A DNA stretch of 39,721 bases from Streptococcus minor DSM 17118 (GTDB taxonomy: Bacteria > Bacillota > Bacilli > Lactobacillales > Streptococcaceae). Under the pieces are notes generated by a model. The model did not search any database. It was not told the origin of the DNA and saw only the letters and a program-made list of their open reading frames with translations. Positions within the stretch are counted from its first letter, which is position 1, and each line of letters begins with the position of its first letter. Below are positions 17,338 to 26,757 of this stretch, one piece after another. Location of the stretch: NCBI RefSeq assembly GCF_000377005.1, contig NZ_AQYB01000022.1:1-39721 (forward strand), read 5' to 3'. The translations under genes were made by a program, and so were the position numbers.

Positions 17338-19722
17338 TTACTCAGAAGCCTCTGTCTCTGTATCATCCTCTTCTTCTGATTCCTCTTCAGATGACGATGA
17401 TTTGGATTTGGAGGATGAGGATGACTTCGGAGGGAAGAGCGTATTCCAAGCTCGCGCCCTGTCGCTATTCGTTCCACCCACCATAAAATTATAACTGGTG
17501 ACTGGAGCTCCATTCTTAGCCCAATAACTCGTAGTCATAGCTCCTGAAACACTATAGGAACGACCGTTGTATTGAGTGGTTCCTGGTGCTTGTCCAGTCG
17601 AAGCAAGGACACTAGAAGCTATTACTCCATCCGCCAAGGCAAATTGTCCATCAAACAGGGAAGGATTCGCATCGTGAAGAGTGCTCACTAAGTAAGCCAT
17701 ATAAGCTGCATTATTATTGTATCCCGTTAAGAAATCCATGCCTGTATTGTCGTCATGTCCAGCCCAAGTTCCGATTGTAATCCGAGGGGACGAAACCATC
17801 AGCCAAACATCGGCAGTATCATTACTTGTTCCCGTTTTACCGACCAAGTCCTTGCTAGCAGCAGTTGGATTCAAAACAGCCAAGCGACCTTTAAATGTCG
17901 AAGTCTCACCGGATGCCAATACCCCTCGCATCAGATAATTCATAATACTGGCTGCTTCTTTGGAATACACTTGAACAGGTTTGGTCTCGTGTTGGTAAAT
18001 GACTTTTCCATCGTGGGCTGTGATTTTTTCTACAATGTGATTTTTATTATAAGCCCCACCATTTGCTAGAGTCTGATAAGCATTGGTATTGCCGACAACA
18101 GTTGTTTCTGCACCACCACCTAATGGCAAACTTTCGATGTTATACATGGCGATATCATAGTTCATCTTGTCCATATAGGACTTAACATCTACCCCTTTTT
18201 CCTGCAAGAGTTTGTAGGTCCAAAAGGCTGGGATATTAGCCGATGCATTGAGGGCACTTTGGAGAGTCATCATGCCTGTACCACGGCTTGCCCCATGCAT
18301 GATGGGAGTTCCATCGTAAAATGCAGTCGGATAGTTTGAAAGGATAGAGGCTGACCCCATTAAACCTTGGTCAATGGCTACTCCATAAACCAAGAATGGC
18401 TTGATGGTGGAACCTGGTGAACGTTTTGTGTCCAGAGCGTGGTTGTTTTGATTGTTTGCATAATCACGCCCTCCAATAAAACCGAGAATCGCCCCCGTCT
18501 GGTTGTCCAACACCACACTGCCTGTTTCAACTAAGCCAGCACCATAATCTAGGGTTGCACCATAATTTGCAACCACACCTTGCAAGGTCGAATAGAGATT
18601 CTTGTCTACTGTACTGGTAATCGTGTAGCCACCTTGGCTCAACTCTTGCTTAGCTAGGTTTTGATAAGCTTCAACCGTAGCATCATTTTTCAAGTCGTGT
18701 TCAGACACGTGGTCACGTTTGATGAGATAGTCGTACATGACCTTCTCTGCCTCATTCATGACAGCGTAATAAAGGTAATCTTTGGTATCAGCTGTAACTG
18801 GATTTGGTGCCTTAAAATCCTGCTTGATATCATAGGCCAAATAAGTTTCGTATTCATCTTGCTTCAAATAGCCCGCTCGATACATATTGTAAAGAACGTC
18901 TTTTTGACGTGCAATACCAAAGGCCATATTCTCATCTGACTTAAAAGTCCCGTCTGATGAGTATGGGGAGTAGACAATCGGACTTTGTGGTAAGCCTGCG
19001 ATAAAGGCTGCCTGAGGAACCGTTAGGTCAGCTGCTGATTTTCCAAAAATCCCTTGAGCGGCTTCCTCTACACCCGCAATATTTTTCCCTTGGTTGTTTC
19101 GACCAAAAGGAGATACATTGAGGTAGGTTGTTAAGATATCTTCCTTGCTCATGTTTCGTTCTAGAGCCAGTGCAGACACGATTTCATTGGCCTTACGTGT
19201 AAATGTCGGAGCATCTCCAACCAACTGCTGTTTAACCAACTGTTGGGTCAATGTGGAACCTCCACTAGAAGAACCAAGACCAACAGAACCAAGAGCCGCC
19301 CGAATGACCGCTTTAGGAACAACACCATTATGGCTTTCGAAGGTTTCATCCTCTGTTGCAATGACTGCATGCTTGACATTGTCTGAAATAGCTGCCCCAT
19401 CTACAGGTACACGCAACAAATCCGAGCTCACTTCAGAAATCAAGCTGTTGTCCGAATAAACCACCTTAGAAATCCGACTTAATTCTGTTATCTGACTGAC
19501 CAGAGCACTGGATTCTGGAACTTTGACATTATCAAAAAGACTGGCAATGTAGCCAAAGCCGACTCCCGCACCAAACAAGCCGATGAGGAAGATAATAATC
19601 GCCATAAAATTAACCAATAGCTTTAGAGTACGCAAAATAATCCCAAACACATCCGTGATGGTCAGATCAAAGTCCTTTAGCCATGTTTTCATATTCTTCA
19701 TTTTATCCGGTTTAGTCGCCAT
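17338..19722 (-). CDS. pbp1b: Bifunctional class A penicillin-binding protein PBP1b
   Basis: 794 aa. One N-terminal membrane helix (about residues 37-60). Glycosyltransferase family 51 domain with the catalytic-Glu motif ATEDETFESHNG (about 121-132), GGSTLTQQLVKQ and ERNMSKEDILTTYLN. Transpeptidase domain with SPGSTIKPF (SxxK, about 430), SAN and KTGTSN (about 650). The last about 40 residues are a low-complexity Ser/Lys then Glu/Asp tail. It polymerises and cross-links peptidoglycan at the outer face of the membrane. RBS AAGGAG; promoter at 19743-19771. Confidence 0.96.
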   Translation of the reverse strand: MATKPDKMKNMKTWLKDFDLTITDVFGIILRTLKLLVNFMAIIIFLIGLFGAGVGFGYIASLFDNVKVPESSALVSQITELSRISKVVYSDNSLISEVSSDLLRVPVDGAAISDNVKHAVIATEDETFESHNGVVPKAVIRAALGSVGLGSSSGGSTLTQQLVKQQLVGDAPTFTRKANEIVSALALERNMSKEDILTTYLNVSPFGRNNQGKNIAGVEEAAQGIFGKSAADLTVPQAAFIAGLPQSPIVYSPYSSDGTFKSDENMAFGIARQKDVLYNMYRAGYLKQDEYETYLAYDIKQDFKAPNPVTADTKDYLYYAVMNEAEKVMYDYLIKRDHVSEHDLKNDATVEAYQNLAKQELSQGGYTITSTVDKNLYSTLQGVVANYGATLDYGAGLVETGSVVLDNQTGAILGFIGGRDYANNQNNHALDTKRSPGSTIKPFLVYGVAIDQGLMGSASILSNYPTAFYDGTPIMHGASRGTGMMTLQSALNASANIPAFWTYKLLQEKGVDVKSYMDKMNYDIAMYNIESLPLGGGAETTVVGNTNAYQTLANGGAYNKNHIVEKITAHDGKVIYQHETKPVQVYSKEAASIMNYLMRGVLASGETSTFKGRLAVLNPTAASKDLVGKTGTSNDTADVWLMVSSPRITIGTWAGHDDNTGMDFLTGYNNNAAYMAYLVSTLHDANPSLFDGQFALADGVIASSVLASTGQAPGTTQYNGRSYSVSGAMTTSYWAKNGAPVTSYNFMVGGTNSDRARAWNTLFPPKSSSSSKSKSSSSEEESEEEDDTETEASE

Positions 19723-19742
19723 ATAGAACTCCTTATTTTTTC

Positions 19743-19771
19743 ATTATAACAAAATTGTTTCTTTTCTACAA
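19743..19771 (-). promoter_or_regulatory. pbp1b promoter
   Basis: TTGTAG (19766-19771), 17-bp spacer, extended -10 TGT-TATAAT (19743-19748), 20 bp before the start codon. It overlaps the divergent tyrS promoter region, so the two may compete for polymerase. Confidence 0.75.
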
Positions 19772-19776
19772 TTTCA

Positions 19777-19785
19777 TGGTATAAT
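19777..19785 (+). promoter_or_regulatory. tyrS promoter (extended -10)
   Basis: TGG-TATAAT, an extended -10, about 105 bp before the tyrS start. The -35 is weak. The leader of about 100 nt has no T-box consensus, so tRNA-sensing attenuation is not visible. Confidence 0.65.
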
Positions 19786-19891
19786 AAGGGGTAATTTTTA
19801 AATTGAACTCGCCTATAACTAAAAAGTAAGATTTTCTATTTTTCTTTGACTGACCGATAGACGAGAATATGATATTAAAGGAGAAAGCCTC

Positions 19892-21148
19892 ATGAACATT
19901 TTTGAAGAACTAAAGGCCCGTGGCTTAGTCTTTCAAACCACAGATGAAGAAGCCTTAGTAAAAGCTTTAACAGAAGGGCAGGTTTCTTATTATTCAGGCT
20001 ATGATCCAACGGCAGATAGTCTTCATTTAGGACATTTGGTCCCTATTCTCGTGATGCGCCATCTTCAGTTAGCTGGCCACAAACCTTACGCCTTAGTTGG
20101 TGGTGCAACTGGTTTGATTGGAGACCCTTCCTTTAAAGACGCCGAGCGTAGTCTCCAAACCAAGGATACGGTTGATGGCTGGGTATCAAAAATCCAAGGA
20201 CAACTCTCTCGTTTTCTTGACTTTGACAAGGGTGACAATAAGGCTGAAATGGTCAACAACTACGATTGGTTTTCTGGCATCAGTTTTATCGATTTTCTGC
20301 GAGATGTCGGCAAATATTTCACCGTCAACTATATGATGAGCAAGGAGTCGGTGAAAAAACGCATTGAGACAGGGATTTCCTACACCGAGTTTGCCTACCA
20401 AATCATGCAAGGCTATGATTTTTACGAACTCAATGACAAGCACAATGTCAGCCTGCAGATTGGGGGATCTGACCAGTGGGGTAACATGACTGCTGGTACT
20501 GAGTTACTCCGCCGTAAAGCGGATAAAACTGGTCATGTTATGACCGTTCCCCTCATCACCGACTCAACTGGCAAAAAATTTGGTAAATCCGAAGGCAATG
20601 CCGTGTGGTTGGATGCAGACAAAACCTCACCATATGAAATGTACCAGTTCTGGCTCAACGTTATGGATGATGATGCCATTCGTTTCCTGAAAATCTTTAC
20701 CTTCCTTAGCTTGGATGAAATCAGTGAAATCGAGAAAGAATTCGAAGCAGCCCGCCATGAACGTTTAGCACAAAAGATTTTAGCACGTGAAGTGGTCTCT
20801 CTTGTCCATGGTGGTGACGCCTATAGGCAAGCTCTCCATATCACCGAGCAGCTCTTTGCTGGAAATATCCAGAATCTCTCAGCAAAAGAACTCAAACAAG
20901 GTCTCAATAATGTGCCAAACTATGCTGTCCAAGCAGAGGACGATCGTAACCTGGTTGAAATTCTTGTTGCTTCTGGTGTGGTCAACTCCAAACGTCAGGC
21001 TAGAGAAGATATTCAAAACGGTGCAATCTACATCAATGGTGAGCGTATTCAAGATTTGGAATACAACCTCACAGACACAGATAAGATTGACAATGAATTG
21101 ACTGTTATCCGCCGTGGTAAGAAAAAATACTTTGTCTTAACCTACTAA
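19892..21148 (+). CDS. tyrS: Tyrosyl-tRNA synthetase
   Basis: 418 aa, class I synthetase TyrRS of the bacterial TyrS type. The HIGH motif appears as HLGH in [16 protein letters not shown] (about residues 38-53), the KMSKS loop as KFGKSEGNA (about 230), and tyrosine-binding residues in YDFYEL...[10 protein letters not shown]. The C-terminal about 70 residues form an S4 RNA-binding domain ([23 protein letters not shown]). It charges tRNA-Tyr. Strong RBS AAAGGAG 8 nt upstream. Divergent from pbp1b, the usual streptococcal arrangement. Confidence 0.97.
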   Translation: MNIFEELKARGLVFQTTDEEALVKALTEGQVSYYSGYDPTADSLHLGHLVPILVMRHLQLAGHKPYALVGGATGLIGDPSFKDAERSLQTKDTVDGWVSKIQGQLSRFLDFDKGDNKAEMVNNYDWFSGISFIDFLRDVGKYFTVNYMMSKESVKKRIETGISYTEFAYQIMQGYDFYELNDKHNVSLQIGGSDQWGNMTAGTELLRRKADKTGHVMTVPLITDSTGKKFGKSEGNAVWLDADKTSPYEMYQFWLNVMDDDAIRFLKIFTFLSLDEISEIEKEFEAARHERLAQKILAREVVSLVHGGDAYRQALHITEQLFAGNIQNLSAKELKQGLNNVPNYAVQAEDDRNLVEILVASGVVNSKRQAREDIQNGAIYINGERIQDLEYNLTDTDKIDNELTVIRRGKKKYFVLTY

Positions 21149-21174
21149 AAAATACGAGCCACGGCTCGTATTTT
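21149..21174. terminator. Bidirectional terminator between tyrS and the DUF6287 gene
   Basis: AAAATACGAGC (21149-21159) pairs with GCTCGTATTTT (21164-21174), loop CACG. A and T tracts on both sides make it work for both converging genes; the stop codon of the minus-strand gene lies within it. Confidence 0.9.
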
Positions 21175-21805
21175 AATGTTGACGATAAAAAAAGTTTACA
21201 TTGTCGCCAATTTGGGAAAAGTCATGGGCTAGCCAGATGCGCTCCTTTTGGTGATCCGAAGCGTCGGTTATTCTGATTTCTTCCTCACTCTCTCCAGGAT
21301 AAACATGATCAGGAAAAACTGTTCCCGCTGGTAAAAATTCTAAAACTGCTCCGCCAATATCATCCGTTACCAAATAGCCTCGGGCAGTCCCCCAACTTGT
21401 CGCCTTCAAACTCTGGACACTTCCCCTTCCATCAATAAGGCCCGTTGGTCCAAATGTCAAGGTTTGCCCATAGCCATCAACCCAAACACCTTCTATACTA
21501 GAAAAATCTCCATTCATCAGTTGTTCCAGTTGCATACCATTAGGAGTCGGGGTCTCGGATGGATTTTCTGCTACAGTGGATGGAGGGGTGGTTTTCGGGG
21601 TTGTAATCGGTACTTGACTAGCAGGTACTTCTGTTTGCGGGATAGTCGTTATTGAAGTCTTGATTGATTGGGAAGCTGGTACTTCTTGATTAGCTTTACG
21701 AGAGGAGCGTCCCAGAGCCCACCCCGATAAAGCTACAACAGTCAGGAGCGTCACACTTCCTCCAACCAATAACAATTTAGATTTTTTACGCTTTCTCATA
21801 TTCAT
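21173..21805 (-). CDS. Membrane-anchored DUF6287-like protein
   Basis: 210 aa. Basic N-terminus followed by one hydrophobic segment (about residues 10-32, LLLVGGSVTLLTVVALSGWALG) acting as an uncleaved anchor, then a Thr/Pro/Ser-rich linker (about 35-90), then a C-terminal domain (about 92-208) beginning LEQLMNGDFSSIEGVWVDGYGQTLTF. That opening (GDFSSIxGxW) is typical of DUF6287, a streptococcal extracellular domain of unknown role, possibly a small beta barrel. The domain should face outside the cell. No lipobox or LPXTG. Confidence 0.75.
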   Translation of the reverse strand: MNMRKRKKSKLLLVGGSVTLLTVVALSGWALGRSSRKANQEVPASQSIKTSITTIPQTEVPASQVPITTPKTTPPSTVAENPSETPTPNGMQLEQLMNGDFSSIEGVWVDGYGQTLTFGPTGLIDGRGSVQSLKATSWGTARGYLVTDDIGGAVLEFLPAGTVFPDHVYPGESEEEIRITDASDHQKERIWLAHDFSQIGDNVNFFYRQH

Positions 21806-21868
21806 CTCCTTTTTTCTCTCATCTATCTATTCGCAAATTATTTTAAAAAACATCAGATTTACAAACAA

Positions 21869-21897
21869 TTGTTTTCTACAATTTTTTGATCTATAAT
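21869..21897 (+). promoter_or_regulatory. Promoter of the HIT-family gene
   Basis: TTGTTT (21869-21874), 17-bp spacer, TATAAT (21892-21897). The start codon at 21926 is 28 bp downstream. Confidence 0.75.
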
Positions 21898-21925
21898 AGT
21901 TTATCATAATATGAAAGGAACGATG

Positions 21926-22315
21926 ATGAAAAACTGTATTTTTTGCAAAGAGATTACAGATAGCCATATTCTCTATCAAACCCCACATTTTAAACTGGTA
22001 TTTGACATTGACCCTATTCAAACCGGGCACCTGTTGCTAATCAGCAATGTCCACTATGGTAGCATCACAGAACTTCCGATATCTGCCCTACATGATTTGA
22101 TTGAAACTCAAGCTTACCTAGTTCAACTCCTAGAGACGCAACTCCCTATAGATGGAGTCACTGTGGCGAGTAATGACAACTATCTAATGGATGACAAAAC
22201 CCATTTCCACATCCACCTCATTCCTCGCCGTAAAGAAGATGGTTTTTGGGATACGATAAACATTGAACAGTTATCCTTCTCCCTTGAGCCATTTTTAGAA
22301 AAGCTAAAAAGATGA
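21926..22315 (+). CDS. HIT-family nucleotide hydrolase/transferase
   Basis: 129 aa from ATG 21926 (MKNCIFCKEI; AAAGGA 6 nt upstream); ATGs at 21911 and 21923 are in frame but badly spaced. The histidine triad reads THFHIHLIPR (His-x-His-x-His, about residues 88-96), and CIFC at the N-terminus is the partial zinc-binding motif common in HIT proteins. Members cleave nucleoside phosphoramidates or dinucleotides through a His-AMP intermediate in the cytoplasm. It is shorter at the C-terminus than Hit/HinT types with a second zinc pair. Own promoter and terminator. Confidence 0.88.
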   Translation: MKNCIFCKEITDSHILYQTPHFKLVFDIDPIQTGHLLLISNVHYGSITELPISALHDLIETQAYLVQLLETQLPIDGVTVASNDNYLMDDKTHFHIHLIPRRKEDGFWDTINIEQLSFSLEPFLEKLKR

Positions 22316-22333
22316 GCCTCCACTCATCTTTTT
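22306..22333. terminator. Bidirectional terminator between the HIT gene and copZ
   Basis: AAAAAGATGAG (22306-22316) pairs perfectly with CTCATCTTTTT (22323-22333) around CCTCCA, with T tracts in both directions. Confidence 0.9.
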
Positions 22334-22544
22334 ATTCTTTCACGGCTACCGCTTCATAAACCGTGTCTTCTAAGCTAGCTTGGAAATCACCCAAACTGTG
22401 TTGGGTATCGGTAGTCACCGCCACTTCTTTTTTATCCAAGATGACATCAACAGCTGATACACCTTCCAATGTTAAAAAATGTTCACGAACATGCTTGACA
22501 CAATTTTGACAAGACATGTTTTCAACGAGAATGATTTGTTTCAT
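22332..22544 (-). CDS. copZ: Copper chaperone CopZ-like, heavy-metal-associated domain
   Basis: 70 aa, one HMA (ferredoxin-like) domain. The metal-binding loop reads MSCQNCVKHV, i.e. CxxC at about residues 11-14, and the rest follows the beta-alpha-beta pattern (VSAVDVILDKKEVAV). It would bind Cu(I) and carry it to CopY or a copper ATPase. The gene follows copY by 9 bp in the same transcript. A copA ATPase gene, normally between copY and copZ, is missing here. Confidence 0.88.
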   Translation of the reverse strand: MKQIILVENMSCQNCVKHVREHFLTLEGVSAVDVILDKKEVAVTTDTQHSLGDFQASLEDTVYEAVAVKE

Positions 22545-22553
22545 TTTTACCTC

Positions 22554-22982
22554 CTAGTGATAAGCACAGGTACATTGACCTGGTAAACAATGACAAGTTA
22601 GGCTTTGAGGAGCCTTTGTTAACATAATGTTAACTGTTTCCTGAATTTCTTGTAGAGCAGCCTGCGAATAAGAACCTGCCTCCAAAAGAGCCTCCACCAA
22701 ATCCCCATTTTTTGTCGAACAAGAATTATCCAGAATAGTCTGAAGTTGCAAGCGCAAATGTTGCTCTTCATCCAATAAGGGCCAGTAGCGGTATTTGGTT
22801 TCTGTCTTTTCCATCCGCAGATAGTGCTTCTTACGTAGTCGCCCTAACAAAGTTTTGATAGTTGCAGGTTGCCATTCAAAACCAGCTTGCAGGGCTTGGA
22901 TGATAAACTGAGAGGTGGAGCCAGGGTGGGCCCACAAGACCCGCATAACCTGCCATTCCGCCCCCGAAATGGGCTGTTCCAT
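22554..22982 (-). CDS. copY: Copper-responsive repressor CopY
   Basis: 142 aa, BlaI/MecI/CopY family. A winged helix (about residues 5-70: ISGAEWQVMRVLWAHPG...IIQAL...ATIKTLLGRLRKKHYL) binds the cop box. The C-terminus contains CHCLPGQCTC, the CxCxxxxCxC cluster that holds zinc in the repressor and is displaced by Cu(I). RBS GAGGAGG. It should repress its own operon through the perfect cop box in the promoter. Cu(I) delivered by CopZ would release it. Confidence 0.95.
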   Translation of the reverse strand: MEQPISGAEWQVMRVLWAHPGSTSQFIIQALQAGFEWQPATIKTLLGRLRKKHYLRMEKTETKYRYWPLLDEEQHLRLQLQTILDNSCSTKNGDLVEALLEAGSYSQAALQEIQETVNIMLTKAPQSLTCHCLPGQCTCAYH

Positions 22983-23018
22983 TTTAATAGCCTCCTCTTT
23001 ATTTATCTTCTCAAAAAG

Positions 23019-23047
23019 AGTTTACATTTGTAAACGTAACTTGTCAA
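23019..23047 (-). promoter_or_regulatory. copYZ promoter with cop box operator
   Basis: Perfect -35 TTGACA (23042-23047), 17-bp spacer, -10 TAAACT (23019-23024). GTTTACATTTGTAAAC (23020-23035) contains the cop box TACATTTGTA (23023-23032) and overlaps the -10, so bound CopY should block transcription. Confidence 0.92.
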
Positions 23048-23048
23048 G

Positions 23049-23087
23049 AAAAAGAGTCCGAGATACCACTATTCTCTGACCCTTTTT
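23049..23087 (-). terminator. Terminator of the adcRCBA operon
   Basis: A 15-bp stem with one A-G mismatch and one G-U (arms 23049-23063 and 23073-23087) carries A and T runs at its base. It ends minus-strand transcription 31 bp after the adcA stop and sits just upstream of the copY promoter, insulating it. Confidence 0.8.
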
Positions 23088-23117
23088 TGTATAGGATGAA
23101 TCAGTAAGTCACTCAGA

Positions 23118-24632
23118 TTAGTGAGCGAGCATTTCTTGGGCAATCTCCATCCCATCCATATTGCTTGGATAGTAGGTCGGCCAATTTTCCATCTCGTCAA
23201 ACAGTTTTTCTTGACTTTCACCACCATAAAAGATATGGAAATGCCCTGTCTTAACTGGGGCAATATTGTGGTCGCTAAACTGCACATACTTGTAGTTGCC
23301 TGCATCTTCATCCATTGCTTCAAACAAGAATCGAACGCCACGATTGCCTTTTTTATAAGTCAAAATCTTATAACCCACATATTTATAGCTATATTTGTGA
23401 GACTGGTCATTGACCATAAACTCCATAGTCTTGCCATCAATCTTGATACGGTCAACATCTGTCTTGTATCCTGTATCGTAGTAAGACTTATACTCTTCAG
23501 CCGTCATACTACCAGTCAATTTGGCCTTATAGTCCCAAACTTGATCTAGAGTACCATCCAACAAGTAAGGATACACCGATTGCCAGTCACCAGCATAATC
23601 GGATAAACTTCTATCTTTGACAGCACTGTCTTCAAAGTAACCTTGATAAACTGTCTTGGCTGCTTCCCCCTCTTCTGGCAAGATATCTTTACCAGGTTGA
23701 GTAGTCGTTTTTTCCAAAGCTTTTAAGTTATCCTGCATGACAGAGATATAGTCGGCTCCCTCTTTCATAGCTTCATCAGTTAGGCTTTCTAAGGGATTGA
23801 GAACTTCCAAGTGAACCCCAGCTTCCTTAGCCAGAGTCTCAGCTAATGACTTAGAGGCATTCTCTTCAAAATAAATATACTGAATACCATACTTCTTGAT
23901 ATACTCTGTCAATTCAGCCAATCTGGCAGCAGTTGGGTCTTCATCTGCAGATATACCTGTGATAGAAACTTGCTTCAAGCCGTAATCCAAGGCAAGGTAA
24001 GCAAAAGCTGTATGCTGGGTAACAAAATACTTTTGCTTCGCAGTTGATAAAGTATCTGTATATTCCTTGTCCAAAGCCTGTAATTTTTCAATATAGGCTG
24101 CAGCATTTTTTTCAAATGCATCTTTCTTCTCAGGGTATTGACCAACCAATCCATCGCGAATGGTTTCTACCAGTTTGATTGAACGTGATGGTGACAACCA
24201 GACATGTGGATCATAAGCATGATGATGCCCTTCTTCCTCATGATCATGGTCATGTTCATGCTCTTCATCTCCACCAGGAAGAAGCAACATCCCTTCTGTT
24301 GCCTTAATGACATCGACCTTATCTGTCTCAAGGGATTCCAACAGATGAGGTACCCAGGTTTCCATATTTTCATTTTCATAGACAAAGACATCTGCCTCTT
24401 GGATTGTTGCTACATTTTTAGCTGATGGCTCAAAATCATGAACCTCTGTCCCAGCCGGAATCAGTAACTCTACGTTGGCCTCATCACCAGCCACTTGTTT
24501 TGTAAATTCATAAACTGGATAGAAAGTCGTTACAATATCAATCTTTCCGTCCTGCTGATTCGCTCCGCCGTTGGCACAGGCTGCTAAGGTTAACACAGAT
24601 AGGGCTAAACCCAATTTCAATAATTTCTTCAT
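23118..24632 (-). CDS. adcA: Zinc-binding lipoprotein AdcA (ZnuA domain fused to ZinT domain)
   Basis: 504 aa. A signal peptide with lipobox LTLAACANG puts it on the membrane outer face. Residues about 30-310 are the ZnuA-like cluster A-I binding domain, with a His/Asp/Glu-rich loop EEHEHDHDHEEEGHHH (about 122-137) before HVWLSP. Residues about 325-504 are a ZinT domain (DYAGDWQSVYPYL..., later GHFHIFYGG). The fusion is standard in streptococci and doubles zinc capture. It feeds Zn(II) to AdcBC. Last gene of adcRCBA, 8 bp after adcB. Confidence 0.96.
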   Translation of the reverse strand: MKKLLKLGLALSVLTLAACANGGANQQDGKIDIVTTFYPVYEFTKQVAGDEANVELLIPAGTEVHDFEPSAKNVATIQEADVFVYENENMETWVPHLLESLETDKVDVIKATEGMLLLPGGDEEHEHDHDHEEEGHHHAYDPHVWLSPSRSIKLVETIRDGLVGQYPEKKDAFEKNAAAYIEKLQALDKEYTDTLSTAKQKYFVTQHTAFAYLALDYGLKQVSITGISADEDPTAARLAELTEYIKKYGIQYIYFEENASKSLAETLAKEAGVHLEVLNPLESLTDEAMKEGADYISVMQDNLKALEKTTTQPGKDILPEEGEAAKTVYQGYFEDSAVKDRSLSDYAGDWQSVYPYLLDGTLDQVWDYKAKLTGSMTAEEYKSYYDTGYKTDVDRIKIDGKTMEFMVNDQSHKYSYKYVGYKILTYKKGNRGVRFLFEAMDEDAGNYKYVQFSDHNIAPVKTGHFHIFYGGESQEKLFDEMENWPTYYPSNMDGMEIAQEMLAH

Positions 24633-24640
24633 ATTCCCTC

Positions 24641-25459
24641 CTATTGTTTCAATTTATAGATAGCATTTACTAGTAGGAAAATACCTATAAAAATCAATGT
24701 AATACTAGCGCTAGCTGGCGTTTCTGCATAATAAGATGATAATAAACCAGCTAGCATTCCGACAAATCCGATGCCCATCCCAATAAAGATAACAGCGCGA
24801 AAACTTTTTCCAATCCGCAAGGCAATAGAAGCTGGCAAGACCATAATAGTCGAAACCAACAGAGCACCAGCTGCTGGAATCATCAGAGCAATTGCGATAC
24901 CTGTCACTATATTGAAGGCGATAGACATCGCCCGTACAGGTAGACCATCAACAAAAGCCGTATCCTCATCAAAAGTCAAAATATACATAGGTCTCAGAAA
25001 GAGGAATGCTAGAAGCAAGACTGCCGCTGCGATTACAAAAAGGCTGATGACCTGCTCGCGGCTAATCGTAACAATAGAGCCAAACAAGTATTGCTCTAGA
25101 CTAACTCCGCTTCGACCACCTGCGCGGCTCATAATAATCAAAGAAACCGCCAGACCAGTAGACATCAAAATAGCTGTCCCAATTTCCATAAAATTCTTGT
25201 AAATCGTCCGCAGATACTCCAAAAAAATAGCTGCTACTACTACAATCAGTATGGTTGAGAAGGTCGGAGAAATCCCCAAAATCACTCCAAAGGCAACACC
25301 AGCCAAGGAAACATGACTGAGAGTATCGCTCATCAAACTCTGCCGTCGCAGAATCAAAAAGATTCCCAAAATCGGTGCAAAGACACTCATTGCGATGACT
25401 GCAAGAAAAGCCCGTTGCATAAACTCATAGTTCAAAAAGGAAAAATCAAAGAGATTCAT
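24641..25459 (-). CDS. adcB: Zinc ABC transporter permease AdcB
   Basis: 272 aa, ABC-3 / ZnuB family, eight or nine hydrophobic helices. The [14 protein letters not shown] segment (about residues 45-58) and a central VDGLPVRAM loop are typical of this family. It forms the membrane channel, paired with AdcC and fed by AdcA. It overlaps adcC by 14 bp, indicating translational coupling. Confidence 0.95.
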   Translation of the reverse strand: MNLFDFSFLNYEFMQRAFLAVIAMSVFAPILGIFLILRRQSLMSDTLSHVSLAGVAFGVILGISPTFSTILIVVVAAIFLEYLRTIYKNFMEIGTAILMSTGLAVSLIIMSRAGGRSGVSLEQYLFGSIVTISREQVISLFVIAAAVLLLAFLFLRPMYILTFDEDTAFVDGLPVRAMSIAFNIVTGIAIALMIPAAGALLVSTIMVLPASIALRIGKSFRAVIFIGMGIGFVGMLAGLLSSYYAETPASASITLIFIGIFLLVNAIYKLKQ

Positions 25460-26159
25460 CTGTCACCACCTCCTGAACTTGCCCATGAACATTAAAACAA
25501 CGCCACGGTGAATGCTGATTACGGACCAGATAAATATTGCGATCAGCATAGTCCTTGAGTTCCTCTGGATCATGGGTAATCATGAGCACAGACTTGCCAT
25601 GCTTTTTAGCCGAATGGTGCATGAGACGATAAAAATCCTCCTTGGTACCACTATCCATACCCGTAGTCGGTTCATCCAAGATAAAGACATCCGGATCAGA
25701 TGCAAACATCCGAGCAATGACCGCCCGCTGCTTTTGACCCCCACTCAGCGAGCCAAGACGCTTGTCTCGGTGTTCCCACATCCCCACTGATTCTAGACTA
25801 GCCTTGACATGTTCTTCATCATGCTTGGTCAACCTACGAAACCAGCCTTGACGTGGATAACGCCCCGACTTAACAAACTCATAAACCGTACTAGGAAAAC
25901 CAGCATTAAAGGATGCTATCTGTTGTGGTAGGTAGGCCATCCGCAACTTTTGACCACGAATACTCTTCTCCGAGATTTGAATCTTTCCGTATTTCGGTTT
26001 TAAAATTCCCAAGGTTGCCTTGATTAACGTCGTCTTAGCTGCACCATTTTCCCCTGTCAACGTCACAAATTCTCCACTATCCAAATGGTAGTGAATATTT
26101 TCTAGGACCGGCTCATTATCGTAATGAAATTCCAAATCCTCCACCGTAATATATCTCAT
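25446..26159 (-). CDS. adcC: Zinc ABC transporter ATP-binding protein AdcC
   Basis: 237 aa. Walker A reads GENGAAKTT (about residues 37-45), an uncommon variant with Ala where Gly or Ser is typical but with the essential Lys-Thr kept; the Q-loop is YLPQQ, the signature LSGGQKQR, Walker B VFILDEPT and the switch His is in MITHD. It energises Zn(II) import by AdcB. One base separates it from adcR. Confidence 0.95.
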   Translation of the reverse strand: MRYITVEDLEFHYDNEPVLENIHYHLDSGEFVTLTGENGAAKTTLIKATLGILKPKYGKIQISEKSIRGQKLRMAYLPQQIASFNAGFPSTVYEFVKSGRYPRQGWFRRLTKHDEEHVKASLESVGMWEHRDKRLGSLSGGQKQRAVIARMFASDPDVFILDEPTTGMDSGTKEDFYRLMHHSAKKHGKSVLMITHDPEELKDYADRNIYLVRNQHSPWRCFNVHGQVQEVVTDESL

Positions 26160-26160
26160 T

Positions 26161-26604
26161 TTATCCCTTAATTTTCTGCACTAAATCTTTCATAAAGCGA
26201 CTAATAACAAGTTGCTCTTCTGCCGAGTAGGACTTCAAAAGCTCCTCATAGGCCTCAATGGTGTGCGCGTGATGATGCGTATGCTCAGCTGCAATAGGCT
26301 TGGCAATCTCCGTCAAGCTATAGCGAACAACACGTGCGTCCTGCTCATCGCGAACACCTACCAACATCTCCTTACTGATTAAGGACTTTATGGCCTTGGT
26401 AATGGCAGCTTGACTGACCTTTAGTTGTTTAGCAATTTCCGAACTCGTATAGGAGTTATTCTCAATCAACATCAGAATATGCTCCTGCGTATTCGTCAGA
26501 GTAACTGCACTCTGACACGAACCAACCAAAATTTCTAACTGATTTTCCGAGCATAACACAATATCATGTAAAGCCCGATCAATTTGCTGCGCTAATTCCT
26601 TCAT
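26161..26604 (-). CDS. adcR: Zinc-dependent MarR-family repressor AdcR
   Basis: 147 aa. Winged helix at about residues 38-95 ([43 protein letters not shown]). Metal ligands expected from AdcR are visible: Cys/Glu/His in the N-terminal helix region and HTHHHAH (about 109-115) near the C-terminal helices. Zinc-bound AdcR represses its operon and other zinc uptake genes. RBS GGAGGC; a perfect operator covers the start site. Confidence 0.96.
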   Translation of the reverse strand: MKELAQQIDRALHDIVLCSENQLEILVGSCQSAVTLTNTQEHILMLIENNSYTSSEIAKQLKVSQAAITKAIKSLISKEMLVGVRDEQDARVVRYSLTEIAKPIAAEHTHHHAHTIEAYEELLKSYSAEEQLVISRFMKDLVQKIKG

Positions 26605-26622
26605 GATTGCCTCCTTTTCTTA

Positions 26623-26662
26623 TTAACCGGTTAATTGTATCACAAAAAACTTAACTAGGCAA
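26623..26662 (-). promoter_or_regulatory. adc operon promoter with AdcR operator
   Basis: TTGCCT (26657-26662), 17-bp spacer, extended -10 TGA-TACAAT (26634-26639). The AdcR operator TTAACCGGTTAA (26623-26634), a perfect palindrome matching TTAACnnGTTAA, begins at the last base of the -10, over the start site. Confidence 0.93.
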
Positions 26663-26719
26663 GTTTTTAAATAGTTGCCCAGACACCCTTACTAATCATC
26701 TGTCACCTAGATACAGACT

Positions 26720-26747
26720 AACCTTACTTTCAGTCAGTAAGGTTTTT
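26720..26747 (+). terminator. Terminator-like hairpin with plus-strand T tract
   Basis: AACCTTACT (26720-26728) pairs with AGTAAGGTT (26736-26744) and is followed by TTT. No plus-strand gene precedes it, so it may end antisense RNA from the adcR promoter region or be a relic. Confidence 0.5.
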
Positions 26748-26757
26748 GAAGCATATT

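Noticed and set aside
19786..19891. T-box riboswitch in the tyrS leader
   Set aside because: The leader is only about 100 nt and has no T-box consensus or specifier-loop structure.
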